Of a DNA stretch of 64,000 bases, positions 38,142-45,960 are shown piece by piece. The stretch covers positions 3,789,989 through 3,853,988 of the forward strand of contig NZ_CP100416.1 of assembly GCF_026017845.1 (NCBI RefSeq), given 5' to 3'. A model generated the notes under the pieces. The model did not search any database. It was not told where the DNA came from and saw only the letters and a list, made by a program, of their open reading frames with translations. How positions within the stretch are numbered: the stretch's first letter is position 1; each line of letters starts with the position of its first letter. The position numbers and the translations under genes were made by a program. Source of the DNA: Amycolatopsis mediterranei. GTDB lineage: Bacteria; Actinomycetota; Actinomycetes; Mycobacteriales; Pseudonocardiaceae.

Positions 38142-39461
38142 ATGAAGGTCGTCGACGGGCAGCGTGGTGCGTACCGCCCGTCGACGACCCCGCCGACCCC
38201 ACCGACCCCGTCGACCGCGCTCCGGCGGGGTCCGCTGCTGGTCACGGCCGTCTTCGCGGCTCTTGGCGGCGCGGGGATCCCGGCGGCCGCGCTGCCCGCG
38301 CTGTGGGGGCTCTGGCAGCTGTACGCGATGCTGTTCGGCGCGGTGGCCGCCGTCGGGATCGTCGCCGCCGTGGCCGCCTTGGGGTGGCCGACGCGCAAGA
38401 CGGCGCATTTCGGCGCGCTCGCGGCGTCCGGGGCGCTCGTCCTGTGGGTGCTCAGCCGTCCGCTCGGGCTGCTGACGCGCTTCGATCCCTGGCAGCCGGC
38501 GGACACCGTGGCCGGCTTCACCGACTACGTGGCCGCCGGGCTGCAGGTCGTCGCGGTGTTCGGGTTCCTCGTCGTGGCCCGGCGGCGGGCGCACCCGTGG
38601 CCGTCGGCGGCGCGGCGGGTCACGGCGTGGATCCTGCTGTTCCCGGTGCTCGTGGCGGTGCTCGCGACCGGCGTGGCGGGCACCGTCGCGGCCGGCGACA
38701 GCAGCACCGGGCCCGCCGCTTCGACGTTGCTCGACGGCCCGGGCACGGTCGAATACTGCCGCCAGGACGGGATCCCGCTGGCGATGGACGTCTACCGGCG
38801 GAGCGCGGGCGGCCCACCGGTTCCGGTCGTGCTCTTCCTGCACGGCGGCGGGCTGGTCCTGGGCAACCGCAAGCCCACCGGCCCCGGGGCACTGCTCGCC
38901 GGCTCGCGGTTCGGGCCGCTGCGGGACGAGCTGACCGCCCGCGGGTTCGCGGTCGCCGTGATCGACTTCCGGCTCGCGCCTGCGGCACCGTGGCCGGCCC
39001 CGCTCGCCGACGCCCGGTGCGCGGTCCGGTTCCTCAAGGCCAACGCGGCCGCGCTGGCCGTCGACCCGGCCCGGATCGCGGTGGCGGGCACCGGCACCGG
39101 CGGCACGCTGGCGTCACTGCTCGGCGTCGCCCGTGGTCAGGACACCGGCCAGTACGCCGGCCAGGACAGCACGGTCCGCGCGGTGGCCGCCCTGTCGGCC
39201 CCGGCCGGCTTCGACCTCGCCGGCCTGGACCCGCTGACCCGCGCGTCGGTGCTCATGGCGCCGGGCCGTTCGCCGTCGGCGCTGCGCGCGGCGAGCCCGC
39301 TGACCTACGCCGGCCCGGGCGCACCGCCGTTCCTGCTCGGCAACGGCGGCCGGAAGTCGGCCGAGTTCGCGGCCCGCCTGCGCGCGGCCGGGGTGCCGGT
39401 GACCGAAGGCGCGGTCTCCGAACGCGCGGTCGCGGAGTTCCTCGCCGCCGCGGTGGGGTGA
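38142..39461 (+). CDS. Membrane alpha/beta-hydrolase-fold protein lacking the GxSxG nucleophile
   Basis: 439 residues. Four to five membrane segments (30-185) precede an alpha/beta-hydrolase domain of the HSL/carboxylesterase type: the oxyanion HGGG is present (VVLFLHGGGLVL, residues 234-237), and the substrate region DFRLAPAAPWPAPLAD is clear. Where GDSAGG is expected the sequence is AGTGTGGTLAS, so the nucleophile Ser is replaced by Thr or absent. The C-terminal acid/His part is also weak. It may be a catalytically dead or altered membrane protein. It lies 35 bp after the lyase gene. Confidence 0.78.
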   Translation: MKVVDGQRGAYRPSTTPPTPPTPSTALRRGPLLVTAVFAALGGAGIPAAALPALWGLWQLYAMLFGAVAAVGIVAAVAALGWPTRKTAHFGALAASGALVLWVLSRPLGLLTRFDPWQPADTVAGFTDYVAAGLQVVAVFGFLVVARRRAHPWPSAARRVTAWILLFPVLVAVLATGVAGTVAAGDSSTGPAASTLLDGPGTVEYCRQDGIPLAMDVYRRSAGGPPVPVVLFLHGGGLVLGNRKPTGPGALLAGSRFGPLRDELTARGFAVAVIDFRLAPAAPWPAPLADARCAVRFLKANAAALAVDPARIAVAGTGTGGTLASLLGVARGQDTGQYAGQDSTVRAVAALSAPAGFDLAGLDPLTRASVLMAPGRSPSALRAASPLTYAGPGAPPFLLGNGGRKSAEFAARLRAAGVPVTEGAVSERAVAEFLAAAVG

Positions 39462-39464
39462 AAC

Positions 39465-39495
39465 TTGCCCTGGAGTGCACTCCAGGTCCTAGCGT
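39465..39495 (+). promoter_or_regulatory. MerR-type promoter with 19-bp spacer
   Basis: TTGCCC (39465-39470) and TAGCGT (39490-39495) are separated by 19 bp instead of 17, and the spacer region holds a perfect 18-bp palindrome CCTGGAGTGCACTCCAGG (39469-39486). This is the hallmark of MerR-family activators, which twist an over-long spacer. It starts right after the preceding stop and precedes the LLM oxidoreductase by 33 bp. No MerR gene is in the window. Confidence 0.8.
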
Positions 39496-39528
39496 GGGGG
39501 CACACCGACCACCTCAGGAGCGCGTTTC

Positions 39529-40404
39529 ATGGAACTCGGTTTCCACCTCCCCATCTTCGACATCGACGGCGGGACGTCCGCCATCGCCGGTGAGCTCGCG
39601 CGCGTGGGCGCCGCGGCGGAGGAAGCGGGGGCGACCTGGCTGTCCTTCATGGACCACTACTTCCAGATCGAGCCGACCGGCCTGCCCGCCGAGTCGAACA
39701 TGCTGGAGGGCTACACCACGCTCGGCTACCTCGCCGCGCACACGTCCCGGATCGACCTCGGCCTGCTGGTCACCGGGGTGACCTACCGGCACCCCGGGCT
39801 GCTGGCGAAGATCGTCACCACCCTCGACGTCCTTTCGGGCGGCCGGGCCGTCCTCGGCATCGGGGCCGCCTGGTACGAGCGCGAGCACCGGGGGATGGGC
39901 GTTCCGTTCCCGTCGATCGCCGAGCGGTTCGAGCGGCTGGAGGAGACGCTGCGCATCTGCGGGCAGATGTGGGACCCGGCGGACAACGGCCCGTTCGAGG
40001 GCAAGCACTACCAGCTGGCCGAGACGCTGTGCTCGCCGCAGCCGATCAACCGTCCGAAGGTCCTCATCGGCGGCGGCGGGGAGCGCAAGACGCTGCGGCT
40101 GGTCGCCCAGTACGGCGACGCGTGCAACCTTTTCGGGTCGTCGCCGGAAGACGTCGCACACAAGCTCGACGTGCTGCGCCGCCACTGCGACGACCTCGGG
40201 CGCGACTACGACGCGATCCGCAAGACGGTCCTGGCCAACAACCCGCGCCCGACGCCGGAAACCCGCGACGAGTTCGTCCGCTCGATGGAGGGTTACGCGA
40301 AACTCGGCGTGCAGGCGGCGATCGTCACCCCGACGACGGGTTCGCCCGCCGCGTGGATCGAGGGCATGGCGCCGGCCGTGCCGCAGCTGGCGGAGCTCGG
40401 CTAG
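39529..40404 (+). CDS. LLM-class F420-dependent oxidoreductase
   Basis: 291 residues, luciferase-like barrel. The start ELGFHLPIFDIDGG, GATWLSFMDHYFQ, RIDLGLLVTGVTYRHP, LDVLSGGRAVLGIGAAWYEREH and RPKVLIGGGGERKTLRL are typical of the actinobacterial TIGR03560-like F420 group. It would reduce or oxidise a small organic substrate using F420H2. Preceded by a MerR-type promoter, so probably induced by a xenobiotic or oxidant. Confidence 0.9.
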   Translation: MELGFHLPIFDIDGGTSAIAGELARVGAAAEEAGATWLSFMDHYFQIEPTGLPAESNMLEGYTTLGYLAAHTSRIDLGLLVTGVTYRHPGLLAKIVTTLDVLSGGRAVLGIGAAWYEREHRGMGVPFPSIAERFERLEETLRICGQMWDPADNGPFEGKHYQLAETLCSPQPINRPKVLIGGGGERKTLRLVAQYGDACNLFGSSPEDVAHKLDVLRRHCDDLGRDYDAIRKTVLANNPRPTPETRDEFVRSMEGYAKLGVQAAIVTPTTGSPAAWIEGMAPAVPQLAELG

Positions 40405-40736
40405 CCGGTCGGGATCCGCACGCTCGGTCGCTGCAGCGGCCGAGCGTGCGTCGCGCGCGGCACGATTTCGACGTCGAACAGCGGATTGAGCGCTTTCACC
40501 CGCTGTTCGACCTCGCGCGCGGACGTCGGCCAGCCAGTCCGCGCACTCCTCGGCGGTGGGCATCGGCCGCGTCTGGCGCGCGAGCGCCCGGGTTCGCCGA
40601 GCGTGTCGACGGCGAACACCCGGTGCCGCGTGCCGATGTCCAGATCCCGCACCGGAACGGGCCGGCGTGCGGCGATTTCGTCGTAGGTGGCCAGATATCG
40701 CTCTTCGCTGCGGGCGTTCTTGAACTTGCCGATCAT
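40401..40736 (-). CDS. Small unknown protein with an apparent compensated frameshift
   Basis: 111 codons from ATG 40736, open throughout. The first half (MIGKFKNARSEERYLATYDE...VFAVDTLGEPG) and the end (REVEQRVKALNPLFDVEIV) read as natural protein. Between about 40585 and 40525 the main frame turns into basic low-complexity (RSRARRGRCPPPR), whereas another frame reads RQTRPMPTAEECADWLADV, which looks coding. This suggests two opposite indels. Function unknown. Its stop is within the end of the convergent LLM gene. Confidence 0.45.
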   Translation of the reverse strand: MIGKFKNARSEERYLATYDEIAARRPVPVRDLDIGTRHRVFAVDTLGEPGRSRARRGRCPPPRSARTGWPTSAREVEQRVKALNPLFDVEIVPRATHARPLQRPSVRIPTG

Positions 40737-40791
40737 GAACGCTTTCCGGGTTTCATGGTCCGGACACGGTAACACACCGCGGCCGCGCGTG

Positions 40792-40808
40792 TTTCGTCCA
40801 TTATGGAC
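40792..40808. promoter_or_regulatory. Shared TTTCGTCCATTATGG motif with palindrome
   Basis: TTTCGTCCATTATGG (40792-40806) contains the 13-bp palindrome GTCCAT-T-ATGGAC (40796-40808). It lies about 80 bp before the NGMA-repeat protein. A 14-of-15 match occurs at 45890-45904, about 57 bp before the secreted carboxypeptidase gene. Possibly a common regulatory element for these two secreted proteins. Confidence 0.5.
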
Positions 40809-40884
40809 AGTCGAACTTCCGGTGAACCGCTCCGCCGTTTTGTCCGTGTGCCCTGGTGAGGTGGCGACCCGAGAGGAGGGGCTG

Positions 40885-42303
40885 ATGCCCCACGTGCGCA
40901 CGACAGGACGACACCGCAAACCCGCGACGATCGGACTCGCGGCACTGGTGGGCGTAGCAGGCGCAACGGCGGCGGCGATCGCGTTGACCAGCCCGGCCAG
41001 CAACGCGGCGACGGAGCAGTGCGGTGGTCTGGACACGGCGTTGCAGAACAACATGACCTACATCGCGAGCCAGCGCACGGCCCCGGACGCCCAGTCGAAG
41101 ACCCGCATCGCCGACCGCCAGGCGGCGGCCGACCGGCTTCAGCAGCAGCGCAAGGCAGCGGGCTGCGCAAACCAGGTGGCGGCGAACGAGGTGGCGGTGC
41201 AGTGCGCAGCCATCGCGGCGGCCGGGCAGAACGGCATGGCGGAGGAGAAGGCGGCGGGCCGGAAGAAGGCGGCAGGCCAGAGTGAAGCGGGCGCCGGAAG
41301 CGGCAAGGCCCAGCAGAACGGCATGGCGGCGGGCAAGGGTGCCGCTGATGAGAACGGCATGGCGGCGGGCGATGGTGCCGCTGATGAAAACGGGATGGCG
41401 GCCGGGAACGGCGCCGTTGATGAGAACGGGATGGCCGCCGGGAACGGTATGGCCGACCAGAACGGGATGGCGGCCGGGAACGGCGCGGCCGGCAAGAACG
41501 GCATGGCCGGGAAGAAGGCCGCGGCGGCCGAGAACGGCATGGCCGGTCAGGATGCCGCCGGTCAGGATGCTGCTGCCGTCCAAGCCTGCGAGGTGGTGCA
41601 GAAGTGCCTGGCCCAGGCCGCCGGCATGGCCGACGCCAACGCCATGGCGAACCAGAACGGCAAGGCCGAGGAAAACGGCGTCGCCGACCAGAACGGTATG
41701 GCCGGCGAGAACGGCATGGCCGGCCAGAAGGGCATGGCCGCGGAGAACGGCATGGGCGCTCAGCAGGGCGCGGCCGGCCAGAACGGCATGGCCGCGGACG
41801 GCAGCGCGGCTGACCAGAACGGCATGGGCGGCGCAGCCGCCAAGGACAACTCCGCAGGCCAGAACGGTATGGCGACGGAAAACGGCGCCGACGGCAAGGC
41901 CGCCAATAAGGAAGCCGCCGGTCAGAAGGATGCGGCGAAGCAGAACGGCATGGCCGGTGAGCAGCAGGATGCCGGCCGGATCGTGCTTTCCGCGCAGGAC
42001 TGCGCGGGCATCCTGAGCTGCGTGGCCCAGGCCGCCGATCCCGCTGCCGCTGCGCAGCAGCAGGGGATGGCCTCCGAAGAGAACCAGAAGGCCCAGGACA
42101 AGCAGGCCCAGGATCAGAAGGCCGAGAACCAGAAGGCCGAGAACCAGAAGGCCCAGGATCAGAAGGCCCAGGACAAGCAGAAGGCCAAGAACGACAAGGC
42201 CGGCAACAAGGCCGACGAAAAGGCCAAGGCCGCCGGCGCGGCCGCGGCCCAGTGCGTCGCCACCGCGGTGGCCGCGGCGGGGAAGACGCCCGCGGGACGC
42301 TGA
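40885..42303 (+). CDS. Secreted repetitive protein with NGMA pentad repeats
   Basis: 472 residues from ATG 40885 with GAGAGGAGG nine bases upstream. Signal peptide ends near SPASNAATEQ. A Cys-containing N-domain (55-125) is followed by about 16 copies of a [DEQK]NGM[AG] motif with Ala/Gly/charged spacers (115-355), interrupted by ACEVVQKC, then QDCAGILSC (375), a Lys/Gln/Asp-rich segment (QKAQDKQAQDQKAENQKAE, 395-455) and a final QCVAT. Eight Cys in the mature part are placed between the repeat blocks. No known domain. It appears to be an intrinsically disordered, disulfide-knotted secreted or wall-associated protein. Antisense frames are also open here because of repeats. Confidence 0.8.
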   Translation: MPHVRTTGRHRKPATIGLAALVGVAGATAAAIALTSPASNAATEQCGGLDTALQNNMTYIASQRTAPDAQSKTRIADRQAAADRLQQQRKAAGCANQVAANEVAVQCAAIAAAGQNGMAEEKAAGRKKAAGQSEAGAGSGKAQQNGMAAGKGAADENGMAAGDGAADENGMAAGNGAVDENGMAAGNGMADQNGMAAGNGAAGKNGMAGKKAAAAENGMAGQDAAGQDAAAVQACEVVQKCLAQAAGMADANAMANQNGKAEENGVADQNGMAGENGMAGQKGMAAENGMGAQQGAAGQNGMAADGSAADQNGMGGAAAKDNSAGQNGMATENGADGKAANKEAAGQKDAAKQNGMAGEQQDAGRIVLSAQDCAGILSCVAQAADPAAAAQQQGMASEENQKAQDKQAQDQKAENQKAENQKAQDQKAQDKQKAKNDKAGNKADEKAKAAGAAAAQCVATAVAAAGKTPAGR

Positions 42304-42313
42304 GCAGCACGGA

Positions 42314-42345
42314 CCCGGACCGGCGGCCCCACGCCCCGGTCCGGG
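42314..42345 (+). terminator. Hairpin after the NGMA-repeat gene
   Basis: 10-bp arms CCCGGACCGG (42314-42323) and complement (42336-42345) with a 12-base loop, 11 bases after the stop. Confidence 0.6.
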
Positions 42346-42503
42346 CCCGCGCCCGGCGAGGCACCTGGACCGACTAACCACCCACCCCCGCGGAACACCC
42401 GAACCGGTGACCGGCGGGAACTCCGGCCCGTCGCCGGTCGTTGACCGAACAGAGCGCAGTACTCTGGCGCTCGGAAAACGACCGACGACAGCACGAGGCT
42501 TCA

Positions 42504-43151
42504 GTGACCACCGACCCGGCGGCCGAGGACCTGCGCGAGGCGGCCGACGAGCTCGCCGTCGCCGGGCAGCTCCCGCGATTCCTGCTGATGTACAAGTTCG
42601 CCATCGAAGAGCTGATGACGAAGCTGCGGATCCTCAGCGAGGAATTCGACTTCGTCCACCAGCACGACCCGATCGAGCACATCACGAGCCGGGTGAAGCG
42701 GCCCGAAGCCATCAAAGAAAAAGTGCGCCGCCGCGGCCTCGGCGACGATTGGGTCTCTGCCGCCGCTGCGCTTGACGACATCGCCGGGATCCGTGTCGTC
42801 TGCCCGTTCGTTTCCGACGTCCACGAGGTCGCGCGCATGCTCACCGCGCAGGACGACGTCGAACTGCTGCGCACCAAGGACTACATCACCAGCCCGAAGG
42901 CGAACGGCTACCGCAGCCTGCACCTCATCGTCCGCATCCCGGTCTTCCTGTCCGACCGGGTGGAAAAGGTGAAGGTCGAAGTGCAGCTGCGCACCATCGC
43001 CATGGACTTCTGGGCGGCGGTCGAACACAAGCTGTCGTACAAGTACCGCGACAGCGTCCCGCCCGACTTCGCCGGCGAACTCGCGGCGGCGGCCCGGACG
43101 GCGGCCGACCTCGACAGGCGGATGGCCGCGCTGTACGAACGGATCCGTTAA
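42504..43151 (+). CDS. Small alarmone (ppGpp) synthetase, RelQ-like
   Basis: 215 residues from GTG 42504, GAGG six bases upstream. It is a stand-alone RelA/SpoT synthetase domain: DDIAGIRVVCPFVSDVHEVARML and the G-loop-like KANGYRSLHLIVRIP, then VEVQLRTIAMDFWAAVEHKLSYK. No HD hydrolase or TGS/ACT domain. It transfers pyrophosphate from ATP to GDP/GTP, supplementing the housekeeping Rel enzyme under stress. The downstream convergent TetR gene overlaps its stop by 4 bp. Confidence 0.93.
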   Translation: MTTDPAAEDLREAADELAVAGQLPRFLLMYKFAIEELMTKLRILSEEFDFVHQHDPIEHITSRVKRPEAIKEKVRRRGLGDDWVSAAAALDDIAGIRVVCPFVSDVHEVARMLTAQDDVELLRTKDYITSPKANGYRSLHLIVRIPVFLSDRVEKVKVEVQLRTIAMDFWAAVEHKLSYKYRDSVPPDFAGELAAAARTAADLDRRMAALYERIR

Positions 43152-43780
43152 GGCTCGCCGAGGGCGTCGAGCATGATCCGCAGCCCGAATTCGAACTCCG
43201 CTTCGTGGTCGCACACCGCCAGGTAGGGCGCCGCCGCCGCGACCGCGGGCAGCCCGGACGCCGAAAGGTCCGCGAGCCGCCGGGCGCTGCCGCCGAACGT
43301 CGGCGCGGCCTCGACCTCGCGCATCAGCGTGCCGGTGAGGAACGCCAGCACGGCCCGCAGCCCGTGCACCGCGCGCTCCGGCGGGAAGCCCGCCGCGAGC
43401 AGCGGGCCGAGCACCGCCTCCACCGGGGCCAGCGCTGTCATCGACGCGAGCCGGCGGGTCAGCACGAGCGGCGCCGCCCGCGGGTGGTCGAGCATCGCGG
43501 CCCGGAACCCGTGCGCCAGCGACGACATCGTGCCCCGCAGGTCCGCCTCCGGTGGCGGCGTGGGGATGGCCGCGAGCAGGATCTCGGCGATCCCGTCCAG
43601 CAACGCGTCCTTGCCGTCGACGTGGTTGTACAGGCTCATCGGGTCGACGCCGAGCCGGCGCGCCAGCTTGCGCATGCTCACCGCGTCCAAGCCCGCTTCG
43701 TCGACGAGGGCGAGCCCGGCGAGCAGGATCCGTTCGCGCGTCAAGACACCCTGGGGTGGCCGGCCACGCCGGCCGGTCAC
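43148..43780 (-). CDS. TetR/AcrR family regulator
   Basis: 210 residues from GTG 43780, which overlaps the P450 stop (GTGA). HTH RERILLAGLALVDEAGLDAVSMRKLARRLGVDPMSLYNHVDGKDALLD, and TetR_C_1-like C-terminus. It is co-translated with the P450 and likely binds the perfect palindrome upstream of the P450 gene. Confidence 0.92.
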   Translation of the reverse strand: MTGRRGRPPQGVLTRERILLAGLALVDEAGLDAVSMRKLARRLGVDPMSLYNHVDGKDALLDGIAEILLAAIPTPPPEADLRGTMSSLAHGFRAAMLDHPRAAPLVLTRRLASMTALAPVEAVLGPLLAAGFPPERAVHGLRAVLAFLTGTLMREVEAAPTFGGSARRLADLSASGLPAVAAAAPYLAVCDHEAEFEFGLRIMLDALGEP

Positions 43781-45081
43781 GGCGCGAGCACCGCGGGCAG
43801 GGTCTCGTAGCCACGCAGGATGCGCGTCGACCGCCGGCGGCCGCCGGGCAGCACGCGCAGGCCGGGGAACCGGTCGAAGATCGTGCGCAGGCCGATCTCG
43901 CCCTCCATGCGCGCCAGCGACGCACCCAGGCAGTGGTGGCGGCCGGCGCCGAACGACACGTGGTCGCGCGCGCCGGCCCGGGCGACGTCGAAGACGGCCG
44001 GATCGGCGAACACCCCGGGGTCGCGATTCGCGCCCGCCAGCACGGTCGTGACCAGCGCCCCGCGGGGCAGCGGCACCCCGGCGACCTCGGTCGCGCGCGT
44101 GGCCAGCCGGCCGGTCAGCAGCACCGGCGGGTCGTACCGCAGCACCTCCTCGACGGCGTTGCCCCACAGCTCCGGCCGCTCGCGCAACACGGCGAGCTGC
44201 CCGGGATCACCCGCGAGCAGCGCGATGCCGCTGCCGAGCAGGTTGACGGTCGTCTCGAAGCCGGCCGCCAGCACCAGGCCCGCGGTGGACTTCAGCTCCG
44301 TCTCGGTGAGGCCGACGCCGCCGTCACGGGCCGCGACGAGCTTGCTGAACAGGTCGTTCCCGGGGTTCCGGCGCAGGTGGCCGAGGTGCTCGCCGAGCCA
44401 GGTGTCGAACTCGGCCAGCGCGGTTTCGACGTGGCGGAACGTCCGCCAGCCGAGCCCGAGGTCGAGGCTGGGCGCCGCCGCCGCGCCCAGGGACAGCACC
44501 TTGCCGAGGTCGGACGGCGGGACGCCGAGGATCTCGCTGATGACCGTCACCGGCAGCAGGCCGCAGTAGGACTCGACGAGGTCGAGCGGGGCGCCGGGGT
44601 CGAGCGTGTCGAGCAGGCCGTCCGCGATCTCCTGCACCCGGCCGCGCAGCTGCTCGACCGCGCGCACGGTGAACACGCCGGTGACCAGCTTGCGGTAGCG
44701 GGTGTGCTCGGGCGGGTTGACGGCGAGCAGCGACGGCGGCCGCACCGGGTGCAGGTGCTCGCCGGCCGACCACTCGACCAGACGGCCGAGCGCCGAGCCG
44801 TCCGACCCGATGACGCCGACGCGGAAGTCTTCGCCGGCGAGCACCTCCCGCACCGTGGCGTGCGTGGTGGTCATCCAGCCGAACCGGGTGCGGGCGAGCG
44901 GGCCGGTCTCGCGGATCTCCTCGAACAGGCCGGTCAGGTCGCTGCCGTCGGCCGCGGCGACGACCATCCGCCCCTGGAGGTCCCCGCGCCGGGCCTCGCG
45001 GCGCAGCACGGTCCGGGGGAGCGCGTGGCCGAGGCCCCAGCGGACGACGGGTTTCGCGCGGGCCAGGGCTCCTTCGAGCAC
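43777..45081 (-). CDS. Cytochrome P450
   Basis: 434 residues from GTG 45081. I-helix AAGFETTVNLL (oxygen-binding E/T pair), K-helix ExxR in EEVLRYDPPV, and heme loop FGAGRHHCLGASLAR with the Cys ligand. N-terminus lacks a membrane helix, so it is a soluble bacterial P450 needing separate ferredoxin, none adjacent. Controlled by the co-transcribed TetR. Substrate unknown; too far from the PKS (16 kb) to assume linkage. Confidence 0.93.
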   Translation of the reverse strand: MLEGALARAKPVVRWGLGHALPRTVLRREARRGDLQGRMVVAAADGSDLTGLFEEIRETGPLARTRFGWMTTTHATVREVLAGEDFRVGVIGSDGSALGRLVEWSAGEHLHPVRPPSLLAVNPPEHTRYRKLVTGVFTVRAVEQLRGRVQEIADGLLDTLDPGAPLDLVESYCGLLPVTVISEILGVPPSDLGKVLSLGAAAAPSLDLGLGWRTFRHVETALAEFDTWLGEHLGHLRRNPGNDLFSKLVAARDGGVGLTETELKSTAGLVLAAGFETTVNLLGSGIALLAGDPGQLAVLRERPELWGNAVEEVLRYDPPVLLTGRLATRATEVAGVPLPRGALVTTVLAGANRDPGVFADPAVFDVARAGARDHVSFGAGRHHCLGASLARMEGEIGLRTIFDRFPGLRVLPGGRRRSTRILRGYETLPAVLAP

Positions 45082-45104
45082 GGCTTCCCCCTTCGGTCGG
45101 CGTG

Positions 45105-45117
45105 CCTACAATGTAGG
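45105..45117. promoter_or_regulatory. TetR operator before the P450
   Basis: CCTACA-A-TGTAGG, a perfect inverted repeat that overlaps a minus-strand TACATT -10-like sequence, 24 bp upstream of the P450 start. Typical of TetR genes with autoregulation. Confidence 0.72.
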
Positions 45118-45139
45118 TTAACGTCGGCCGCGCGGAGGG

Positions 45140-45799
45140 TCACCGCGATGGCCCCGGCCGTTCCCCGACCGGCGCCAGCAGCACGCCCAGCGCGAGCAGT
45201 TCCGTCAGCGCCATCCCGCGTTCCACCAGGCCCAGCGGGATGAGCGTCCACCAGCGGCCGTCTTCCGCCGCGGCGACCACCACCGCGCCCAGGATCACCG
45301 CGAACCAGCCCAGCGACCCGATCGCCAGCACGCGCGCCAGCAGGCGGCGGCCCGGCGACGAGGGGAACGCCGTGCGCGCCGCGACCAGGACCGCCAGCGG
45401 CAGGGCCACGAACGCCACCACGCTGGCGATCCGGTGCAGCGTGCCGCCGAAGTCCGCGCGCGAGACCGCCGCCCAGTCCGGTTTGGGGAACGCCACGATG
45501 ACCAGCAGCCCGACTGTCCACAGTGTCCCCAGGACGGCCGCGGGCACCGGGAGCCGCCGCTGGGCGCGCAGCACCGCCAAGCCGGCCGCCGAGCCGAGGG
45601 CGACCAGGACCACCGCGAGGGCGAAGACCCCCTTGTGCTCGGACAAGCCGTATTCGCTGATCGTGCGGCGGGTGACGCTGATCCGGTCGGTGGGCGGGAT
45701 GACCTGCAGCAGCAGCACCAGGCCGGCGCCGAGCACCAAGGCCGCGATGCCCGTCAACGAGACCACGACGGACATTCGTCGCGCAGGGATCGTGACCAT
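45140..45799 (-). CDS. DUF998 family integral membrane protein
   Basis: 219 residues from ATG 45799 (ATG 45775 also possible); six membrane helices with the TISEYGLSEHKGVFALAVVLVALGSAAGL pattern of DUF998. Function of the family is unknown. No ribosome site is clear at either start. Divergent from the secreted M14 peptidase. Confidence 0.75.
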   Translation of the reverse strand: MVTIPARRMSVVVSLTGIAALVLGAGLVLLLQVIPPTDRISVTRRTISEYGLSEHKGVFALAVVLVALGSAAGLAVLRAQRRLPVPAAVLGTLWTVGLLVIVAFPKPDWAAVSRADFGGTLHRIASVVAFVALPLAVLVAARTAFPSSPGRRLLARVLAIGSLGWFAVILGAVVVAAAEDGRWWTLIPLGLVERGMALTELLALGVLLAPVGERPGPSR

Positions 45800-45831
45800 G
45801 GACGCACAGTAGCCGTCCGGGGGTTGAACTC

Positions 45832-45904
45832 GCGGTGAAAGCGCTACCGCATTGACGCTGTACGACTTACGGCGGTGTCCGCGGCCGGATTTCCTCCATT
45901 ATGG
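45832..45904. promoter_or_regulatory. Upstream control region of the M14 peptidase gene
   Basis: GCGGT-GAAAGCGCT-ACCGC (45832-45850) is an inverted repeat around the LacI-like core AGCGCT. TTTCCTCCATTATGG (45890-45904) matches the motif at 40792-40806 in 14 of 15 bases. Both lie in the 161-bp gap between the DUF998 and M14 genes. Confidence 0.5.
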
Positions 45905-45960
45905 TCCTCCGCTACCGGTACGTCCGTGCGTGCCGGCCTCGGTCAAGGAGGTCTCTTCCT

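Noticed and set aside
40733..42381. Two long minus-strand frames opposite the NGMA-repeat gene
   Set aside because: They arise from the repetitive GC-rich sequence; the plus frame has a signal peptide, ribosome site and codon logic.
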